Positions 46,820 to 58,825 of a stretch of 58,825 nucleotides of DNA are shown one piece after another. The notes beneath the pieces are model-generated. The model was given only the letters and a program-made list of their open reading frames with translations. It was not told the DNA's origin and ran no database searches. The stretch is from Alphaproteobacteria bacterium PA4 (GTDB taxonomy: Bacteria > Pseudomonadota > Alphaproteobacteria > Sphingomonadales > Sphingomonadaceae), in the NCBI GenBank assembly GCA_002256005.1, contig NKIQ01000021.1, forward strand, positions 1 to 58,825, written 5' to 3'. The position numbers and the translations under genes are program-made. The stretch's first letter is position 1, and every line of letters begins with the position of its first letter.

Positions 46820-47572
46820 TCAGGCGAGCAGGCCGGCGGCGCCGTCCCAGGCCAGCTTGCCGCCGACCAGCACCATCAGCCATTCGACGATGCGGTAGAA
46901 ATTTTCGGCATCGACGCGGCGGACCAGCTTCACCCCGGCCCAGGTCGACAGGATGGCCATCGGCATCAGCACCAGCGCGGTCAGCAGATTGGCGGGTGTG
47001 AACTGGCCCAGCGCCCAATAGGCCGGCACCTTCAGCCAGTTGACCGCGGCGAAGTAGAGCGCGCTGGTGCCGATGAAGGTGTCGCGCCGCAGCTGCATGG
47101 GCAGCACGTGCATCTGGAACGGTGGCCCGCCGGCATGGGCGATCTGGCTGGTGAAGCCCGATGCGGCGCCAAAGGCAACGCCGGCCCAGTGCGGCTGCGC
47201 CGCCGGCGGCGCGGCGGCGTTGCGGCGCATGCGCAGGATCGCGAAGCCCAGGGTCGTCAGCCCCACCGCCAGCTCCACCGCCGCCACCGACACGCTGGCG
47301 GCGAGCAGATAGCCGGCGATGATGCCCAGCGCCGCGCCGGGCAGCATCCGCGCCAGCACGGCATCGTCGCGGTCGCGCCAGAAGGCCCAGACGCCGACGA
47401 CATCCTGGACCAGCAGGATCGGCAGCAGGATGGCGGCGGCCTGCACCGGCGAGACGACCAGCGCCATCAGCGGCACGCCCAGGATGCCGATGCCGGCAAA
47501 GCCGCCCTTGGCGAGGCCGAGCAGCAACACCGCCGGAATGGCGGCGGCGTAGAACCAGGGGTCGGTCAGCAC
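46820..47572 (-). CDS. TauE/SafE-family membrane permease
   Basis: A 250-aa membrane protein with about eight hydrophobic helices of the TSUP (TauE/SafE) family, which move sulfite, sulfoacetate and other small organic acid anions. FYAAAIPAVLLLGLAKGGFAG is the family N-terminal signature and GFTSQIAHAGGPPFQMHVL the central repeat motif. It starts 10 bp after the DUF4893 lipoprotein stop, in the order gmk, lipoprotein, permease. The substrate is unknown. Confidence 0.87.
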   Translation of the reverse strand: MLTDPWFYAAAIPAVLLLGLAKGGFAGIGILGVPLMALVVSPVQAAAILLPILLVQDVVGVWAFWRDRDDAVLARMLPGAALGIIAGYLLAASVSVAAVELAVGLTTLGFAILRMRRNAAAPPAAQPHWAGVAFGAASGFTSQIAHAGGPPFQMHVLPMQLRRDTFIGTSALYFAAVNWLKVPAYWALGQFTPANLLTALVLMPMAILSTWAGVKLVRRVDAENFYRIVEWLMVLVGGKLAWDGAAGLLA

Positions 47573-47582
47573 GCGGCGGTCG

Positions 47583-48194
47583 TCACGCCGGCACGATCTC
47601 GATCAGGTGCAGATTGGCCTGCCAGTTGGGCCAGGGCAGTTCCAGCCGCCAGTGGCGATCGCCGATGGCGCGCAGCACGCCGGCCTGGTTGCGGTCGGGA
47701 TCGGCGCCGTAGCGCATCACCGCCATTTCACCGGCCAGTGCCATCGAACCGAGGAACACCTGCCGGTCGCCATCCGGATAGAGCGGGCCGGCGACGCGCT
47801 GCATGCCCGGCCCCTGTTCCAGCCACAGCCGCCCGGCATCGAGGCGGATCGTGCAGGGCTGGAACGTGGCCACCGCCAGCGTCGGCAGGTTGTCGGCCAT
47901 GCCTTCGCGGCGGCCGATGCGGATATCGCGGCAGCGATAGGCGCCGGGCGCGGGTGGCGGTGCCGGGCGCGCCGCTTCGGCATCGGCGACCGGCCCCAGC
48001 GCCTGCACGTCGGCGGTCCGGCCCTCGGCGGCGACCTGGGCCAGCGACCGTGTCCAGGCGCTCCACAGGCCGGCCAGCCGCTTGCGGTCGGCCTCGCGGA
48101 CGTCCTTCTGCCAGATGGCGGGCGGCGGTGCGGCGCTCGCCACCGGCTTGCCGGCACAGGCGGCGAGCAACAGCAGCAGCGCCAGCCGCTTCAT
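47583..48194 (-). CDS. DUF4893 lipoprotein
   Basis: A 203-aa predicted lipoprotein. The lipobox is LLLAACAGKP, with lipid attachment at the Cys near residue 13. The mature part begins with WQKDVREADRKRLAGLWSAW and contains GAYRCRDIRIGRREG and FQPCTIRLDAGRLWLEQ, which fit the sphingomonad DUF4893 family of unknown function. The ATG overlaps the gmk stop (ATGA), and the TauE/SafE permease follows. I chose 48194 because the lipobox requires it; the frame runs to 48290. Confidence 0.75.
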   Translation of the reverse strand: MKRLALLLLLAACAGKPVASAAPPPAIWQKDVREADRKRLAGLWSAWTRSLAQVAAEGRTADVQALGPVADAEAARPAPPPAPGAYRCRDIRIGRREGMADNLPTLAVATFQPCTIRLDAGRLWLEQGPGMQRVAGPLYPDGDRQVFLGSMALAGEMAVMRYGADPDRNQAGVLRAIGDRHWRLELPWPNWQANLHLIEIVPA

Positions 48195-48847
48195 TCGCCC
48201 AGCATCCCGCGCACGAAATCGGCCAGCCCGAGCTGGCGCTTGCGGCGCAACCGCTCCGCCTTCAGGATCGCCCGCAGCTCGGCGAGGCACAGGTCGGCGT
48301 CGTCATTGACCAGGATATAGTCATATTCGCCCCAATGGCTGATCTCGTCGCGGGCGCGCGCCATGCGGCCGGCGATGACATCGGGGTGATCGGTGGCACG
48401 GCCCTGCAGGCGGCGCTCCAGCTCGGCGAGGTCGGGCGGCAGGATGAAGACGCGCACCAGATCGCTGGCGGCATCGGTCTGCTGCAACTGCTGGGTGCCC
48501 TGCCAGTCGATATCGAACAGCACATCGCGGCCGGCGTGCAGGGCATCCTCCACCGGCCCGCGCGGGGTGCCATAGCGATTGCCGAACACCGTCGCCCATT
48601 CCAGCAACTCGTCTTCGGCGACCATCGTCGCAAAGCGGTCGGGGGTCACGAAATAATAGTCGACGCCATCGGTCTCGCCGGTGCGCGGCGGCCGGGTGGT
48701 GGCGGAGACCGACAGGGTGATGTCGCCATCCTCGGCGAGCAGGCGCCGCGACAGCGTGGTCTTGCCGGCGCCGGAGGGGGACGAGAGCACGAACATCAGG
48801 CCACGCCGCGGCGGGCGATGGGAGGCAGGGCGGACGAACTGGGTCAT
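48191..48847 (-). CDS. gmk: Guanylate kinase
   Basis: A 218-aa guanylate kinase (GMP + ATP to GDP + ADP). P-loop LSSPSGAGKTTLSRRL, GMP-binding TTRPPRTGETDGVDYYFV, and DIDWQGTQQL. A 17-residue N-terminal extension precedes the fold. It is first of the gmk, lipoprotein, permease group on the minus strand, and the start of the lipoprotein overlaps its stop. fumC ends 31 bp upstream. Confidence 0.96.
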   Translation of the reverse strand: MTQFVRPASHRPPRRGLMFVLSSPSGAGKTTLSRRLLAEDGDITLSVSATTRPPRTGETDGVDYYFVTPDRFATMVAEDELLEWATVFGNRYGTPRGPVEDALHAGRDVLFDIDWQGTQQLQQTDAASDLVRVFILPPDLAELERRLQGRATDHPDVIAGRMARARDEISHWGEYDYILVNDDADLCLAELRAILKAERLRRKRQLGLADFVRGMLGE

Positions 48848-48878
48848 TGACGGTCGTTAGCGGGTTCGCGCGCGGACG

Positions 48879-50266
<1,388 letters not shown>

Positions 50267-50270
<4 letters not shown>

Positions 50271-50737
50271 TTTTTCCGGAAGCGGTCGAGCGTCACGACA
50301 TTGCTGCCCGGCTCGATGGGGGCGGGCGGTTCCGGCTCCGGCTCGGGCGCCACGGCGATCTCGCCGTCCTTGGCCGCGAACTGCAGCGCGAAATTGACCG
50401 CCGGATCGACGAAGCCGGTGATCGCGTCATAGGGAATGCGCAGCTTGGCCGGCACCTGGTTGAAGCTGAGGCCGATCTGGAAGCCGATATCGTCGATGGC
50501 CAGATCCCAGTAGCGGTGCTGGATGACGATGGTCATTTCATCGGGATAACGTTCGATGAGATGCTTCGGAATGTCGACACCCGGCGCGCGGGTGCGAAAG
50601 GCGATGTAGAAATGATGTGCACCCGGCAGGCCGCCTTCGGCATCGATCTTTTCCAGCACGCGGCGCACGACGCTGCGCAGCGCGTCCTGCACGATCTCGT
50701 CATAGGGGATGAGGCTGTCAGGGGTCGTTTCGGTCAC
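50267..50737 (-). CDS. sspB: ClpXP adaptor protein SspB, alphaproteobacterial type
   Basis: A 156-aa adaptor that binds ssrA-tagged proteins and delivers them to ClpXP. The folded domain starts SLIPYDEIVQDALRSVVRRV and includes GAHHFYIAFRTRAPGV and the family's YPDEMTIVIQHRYWDL. The C-terminal tail after a Pro/Glu linker ends VVTLDRFRKK, the type of short tail that docks on the ClpX N-domain. GTG at 50737 is chosen because the conserved domain begins there; an ATG at 50779 is the alternative. The tmRNA gene that encodes the recognised tag is only ~220 bp away. Confidence 0.9.
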
Positions 50738-50791
50738 GCTGGCAAACCTTGGGCTGGGGCTGACTGCCAGTGACGCCATGCGCCGCCGCGG

Positions 50792-50932
50792 TCAAGGTGC
50801 GGCGTGGTGCGCCAGGGCGACAATCGCACCGATGGCCGCAAGCGTGACGATCCAGCCCTCGATGCTGGCCGGCGACCAGCCCCAGCCGATGCGCTTGGGA
50901 CGGAACCAGCGGGAGATCGGGGTCATGGTCAT
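50792..50932 (-). CDS. 46-aa predicted single-helix membrane peptide
   Basis: ATG at 50932 to TGA at 50792, 46 aa. The N-terminal half is basic and Trp-rich (ISRWFRPKRIGWGWSP), and the C-terminal half is one hydrophobic helix (GWIVTLAAIGAIVALA) with a short tail. No known family is recognised. It lies between sspB and tmRNA on the same strand. No strong Shine-Dalgarno is present. The composition (positive inside, single helix) supports a real peptide, but conservation is untested. Confidence 0.5.
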   Translation of the reverse strand: MTMTPISRWFRPKRIGWGWSPASIEGWIVTLAAIGAIVALAHHAAP

Positions 50933-50954
50933 CGCCAGACTTTCAATCGACTGT

Positions 50955-51300
50955 CTCGGCATAGCGCAGCGAAACGATGGGGGGCTTCTGTTGCCCGGCG
51001 CCCCCCGGGCCGCTGGTTTCCACTTCTGTTGCCCGGCGTGGTCCCTGCCGCGCTTTCGGCCAGTGTAACTAGATCCGTGAGGATCTTAGGTTACGCTGCG
51101 ATTGCGAATGCCTCGTTGTCGTTGGCATTTATGGGTTTTTGAAACATTTAACGGCGTATTCATGCCGGGCAAAAGCTCTCGTCTTTCAACACACGTCGAT
51201 CCTGGTTCGGCCCCTCGCGTCCCGCGACAACCGGGGAGTCTGGTGGAGCCGCCGGGTACTGCCCCCGGGTCCGCTGCATCTATTTCACGACGCCTTTTAT
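50955..51300 (-). ncRNA. ssrA: tmRNA, two-piece circularly permuted (alphaproteobacterial type)
   Basis: Read on the minus strand, the acceptor piece comes first (~51300 to the CCA at 51241-51243) with T-arm CCGGG-GGCAGTA-CCCGG; then a ~26-base spacer; then the coding piece from 51214 (GGGGCCG). Acceptor pairing GGGGCCG/CGGCTCC includes G3-U70, the alanine identity pair. The resume codon GCC (51124-51126) starts the tag ANDNEAFAIAA, stop at 51091-51093. Downstream is a long hairpin (GTAAC..GTTAC, AGATCC..GGATCT), then two copies of GCCGGGCAACAGAAG in the pseudoknot region. CGCTGC near 50965 pairs with GCAGCG of the acceptor piece. Exact ends are estimates. Confidence 0.9.
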
Positions 51301-51332
51301 TGCCATAGAGGGGCCGAAGCCCAACATCGGCC

Positions 51333-51361
51333 AATATAGGCGCTCAGGCGGCGAACTTCAA
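51333..51361 (-). promoter_or_regulatory. Sigma-70 promoter of tmRNA
   Basis: On the minus strand TTGAAG (51356-51361), 17 bp, TATATT (51333-51338). It predicts a start near 51326, about 25 nt before the acceptor piece, and the -35 overlaps the end of the glycosyltransferase gene. Good match to consensus in a GC-rich context. Confidence 0.7.
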
Positions 51362-52539
51362 ACCCGTTGCCCGAGAATCTCGCGATAGCGAGTCAGCACG
51401 GCGCCGTTGATGGCATCCCAGTCATAGGCGGCGGCGCGGCGCAGCCCGTCCATGCCGGCGGCCCGGCGCACATCGGCGTCGGTCAGATAGGTGCCGAGCG
51501 CATCGGCAAAGCCGGCGATATCGTCGTGCGGGACAAGACGACCGTTGGCGCCATCGGTGATCAGGCAGTTGCTGCCGGTGGCGATCGCCGCCACCACCGG
51601 AATGCCGCTGGCCATGGCCTCCAGATTGATGTTGCCGAAGCTTTCGGTGATCGACGGATTGAACAGCATGTCGATGCTGGCATAGGCACGGGCCAGGGCA
51701 TCGCCATCCAGGAAACCGGTGAAGATCGCATCGGGCACCTGCGCCGCAAAGCGGGCCCGGGCCGGGCCTTCGCCGACGACAAGCAAGCGGTGCCTGACGC
51801 CGCGCGCGGTCAGCGCCGCGGTCACCGCCGCCACGGTATCAAGCCCCTTTTCCAGCACCAGCCGACCGACGAAACCGATGACGACCTCGTCATCGGCTAT
51901 GCCCAGTTCGCGCCGCCAGGGCAGCGACCGCTTCATCGGATTGAAACGCAATTTGTCGACGCCGCGACTCCAGACGGCGGCTTCGCCGATCATGCCCTGC
52001 GCACGCATCAGATCGCCAAAACCCTGGGAGGTCACGAAAATCTCGTCGAGCCCGGTATAGAAGCGCTTCAGCAGCGCCTCCCCCGCCGCCCGCAGCCAGC
52101 CGAAGCCATAATATTCGAAATAGGTTTCGAAGCGCGTGTGGATGCTGGCCACCACCGGCACACCCATCGCCCGCCCCAGCTTCTTCGCCGCATGGCCGAG
52201 CGGATCGGGCGCCGAGAGATGGATGATGTCGGGCGCAAAGGCGCGGATATCGCGCTTCAGCGCCTCCGGCAGCCCGCGCGCGATGCGATATTCGGCGCGG
52301 CCGGGAATGGCAAAGGACGGCACCGACACCAGGGTCCCGGCCGGCGGAAAGGCCGGCGTGTCACTGGTCGGCGAATAGACGCGCACCGCGCAGCCCTGCG
52401 CTTCGAAATAGGCGACGAGCCGGTTCAGCGCCTGGTTGGCACCATCGCGGACATAATTGTAATTGCCCGAAAACAACGCGATGCGCAGCGGCCGCGGCGT
52501 CGCCGGCGTCGGTTCGGGCATGCGATAGGCGGTCGCCAC
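51358..52539 (-). CDS. Glycosyltransferase family 4 protein
   Basis: A ~393-aa retaining glycosyltransferase of GT-B fold. N-terminal acceptor domain: IALFSGNYNYVRDGANQALN and DIIHLSAPDPLGHAAKKLG; C-terminal donor domain: VVIGFVGRLVLEKGLDTV, EGPARARF and NPSITESFGNINLEAMASG with the EX7E-type pair. It probably moves a sugar from a nucleotide-sugar to a lipid or polysaccharide; donor and acceptor are unknown. I prefer GTG at 52539 because AGAGGA precedes it; ATG at 52557 is equally open. The tmRNA promoter overlaps its end. Confidence 0.85.
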   Translation of the reverse strand: MATAYRMPEPTPATPRPLRIALFSGNYNYVRDGANQALNRLVAYFEAQGCAVRVYSPTSDTPAFPPAGTLVSVPSFAIPGRAEYRIARGLPEALKRDIRAFAPDIIHLSAPDPLGHAAKKLGRAMGVPVVASIHTRFETYFEYYGFGWLRAAGEALLKRFYTGLDEIFVTSQGFGDLMRAQGMIGEAAVWSRGVDKLRFNPMKRSLPWRRELGIADDEVVIGFVGRLVLEKGLDTVAAVTAALTARGVRHRLLVVGEGPARARFAAQVPDAIFTGFLDGDALARAYASIDMLFNPSITESFGNINLEAMASGIPVVAAIATGSNCLITDGANGRLVPHDDIAGFADALGTYLTDADVRRAAGMDGLRRAAAYDWDAINGAVLTRYREILGQRV

Positions 52540-52642
52540 GGGTCGGTCCTCTTGCATTCTATGGCGCTGTCATAGCCCGGCATTGTGACCGGCATGGGGC
52601 GAAGGCAGGGCGAAGCCGGGACGGAGTGCAAGGTGCCAGAAT

Positions 52643-52767
52643 GCCTCCGGCGGCTGGGGTCGACGACCCCATACCCCAATCCCTTCGAACGGTGCACGAC
52701 CGACATCGGGGTTTCGAACCAGCAAAACGAATGGGGTCTGGGGTCATCGACCCCAGCCGCCGGAGGC
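52643..52767. repeat. Palindromic intergenic element, family A, copy 5 (variant hairpins)
   Basis: Arms GCCTCCGGCGGCTGGGG and complement as in the other copies, but nested hairpins read GGGGTC-GAC-GACCCC (left) and GGGGTC-ATC-GACCCC (right). Relative to copies 1 and 2 the innermost C-G pair is T-A in both hairpins, so pairing is kept. The centre is not shared with other copies. It lies between rpoC (3' end) and the glycosyltransferase start, the only copy in a same-strand gap. Confidence 0.88.
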
Positions 52768-52805
52768 ATTTCTTCTCTGCTCTCGCTGGCACCACGCCCG
52801 GCACG

Positions 52806-52842
52806 AAAAAGGGCCACCCCTTGCGGGACGGCCCTTCTTTTT
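52806..52842 (-). terminator. Intrinsic terminator of the rpoBC transcript
   Basis: On the minus strand AAGGGCC, a GC-rich loop, GGCCCTT, then a T-run (TTTTT): a classic rho-independent terminator 15-20 bp after the rpoC stop. The complementary strand also has a T-run (CTTTTT), so it could work both ways. Confidence 0.85.
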
Positions 52843-52856
52843 CGTGTCGGTCGGCC

Positions 52857-58825
<5,969 letters not shown>

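Noticed and set aside
50985-51039. Two copies of a 15-base direct repeat, possible CRISPR or attachment site
   Set aside because: Only two copies (GCCGGGCAACAGAAG on the minus strand) and they lie in the pseudoknot region of tmRNA, where such repetition is expected.
50804-51142. 112-codon plus-strand frame over the tmRNA region
   Set aside because: It crosses the tmRNA coding piece antisense and has no start signal or protein signature.

Overview
The window is a GC-rich (roughly two-thirds G+C) chromosomal segment from an alphaproteobacterium, most likely a sphingomonad. Supporting signs are an alphaproteobacterial-type addAB pair, the rpmH-rnpA-yidD-yidC-engB order, a circularly permuted two-piece tmRNA gene, an alpha-type SspB, a plant-like glutamate-cysteine ligase, PEP-CTERM proteins, DUF1192 and DUF4893 proteins, and a large TonB receptor. 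No plasmid, phage, insertion sequence or CRISPR array is visible. Both window edges cut a gene: addB on the left and rpoB on the right.

Layout. 1-5.3 kb: addB (3' part), addA, trxA. 5.4-7.5 kb (minus): argJ and a GST-like protein. 7.6-10.9 kb: the rpmH ribosome/membrane-insertion operon. 11-16.1 kb: ubiA, rsmE, an N-acyl-D-amino-acid deacylase-like amidohydrolase, gshA. 16.3-21.1 kb (minus): aminotransferase, sulfotransferase-like protein, SDR and two acyl-CoA dehydrogenases, read in that order. 21.3-23.7 kb: LpxR-like protein, DUF1192, quinone oxidoreductase. 23.7-30.5 kb (minus): PEP-CTERM protein, ilvB-ilvN-ilvC, a LuxR-HTH/alpha-beta-hydrolase fusion and a second PEP-CTERM gene. 30.9-35.2 kb: miaA, serB, TPR protein, hydrolase, M48 protease. 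35.4-40.5 kb: thrS, an S9 peptidase, infC. 40.5-46.6 kb: MipA/OmpV protein, ccmCDE, TonB receptor and SDR. 46.8-52.5 kb (minus): TauE/SafE permease, DUF4893 lipoprotein, gmk, fumC, sspB, a 46-aa membrane peptide, tmRNA, glycosyltransferase. 52.9-58.8 kb (minus): rpoC and rpoB (partial).

Most of the window is housekeeping. The structure that gene content does not explain is a set of palindromic intergenic elements. Five copies of a 124-234 bp element (family A) share long inverted arms, each carrying a nested hairpin; four lie where two genes converge. Four members of a CTCCC/GGGAGGG REP-like family (B) occur, one of them between rpoB and rpoC. A single 130-bp perfect-ended palindrome sits just upstream of the aminotransferase start. 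In the A copy near rpoC the same base pair has changed in both nested hairpins, which keeps the fold.

Other points of interest are a near-consensus sigma-54 promoter in front of a PEP-CTERM gene, a tandem-HTH protein fused to an alpha/beta-hydrolase fold that has lost its catalytic Ser and His, an apparent ATA start codon for infC with an ideal Shine-Dalgarno sequence, and sspB lying next to the tmRNA whose tag its product recognises. I do not see an obviously new multi-gene defence or metabolic system here.
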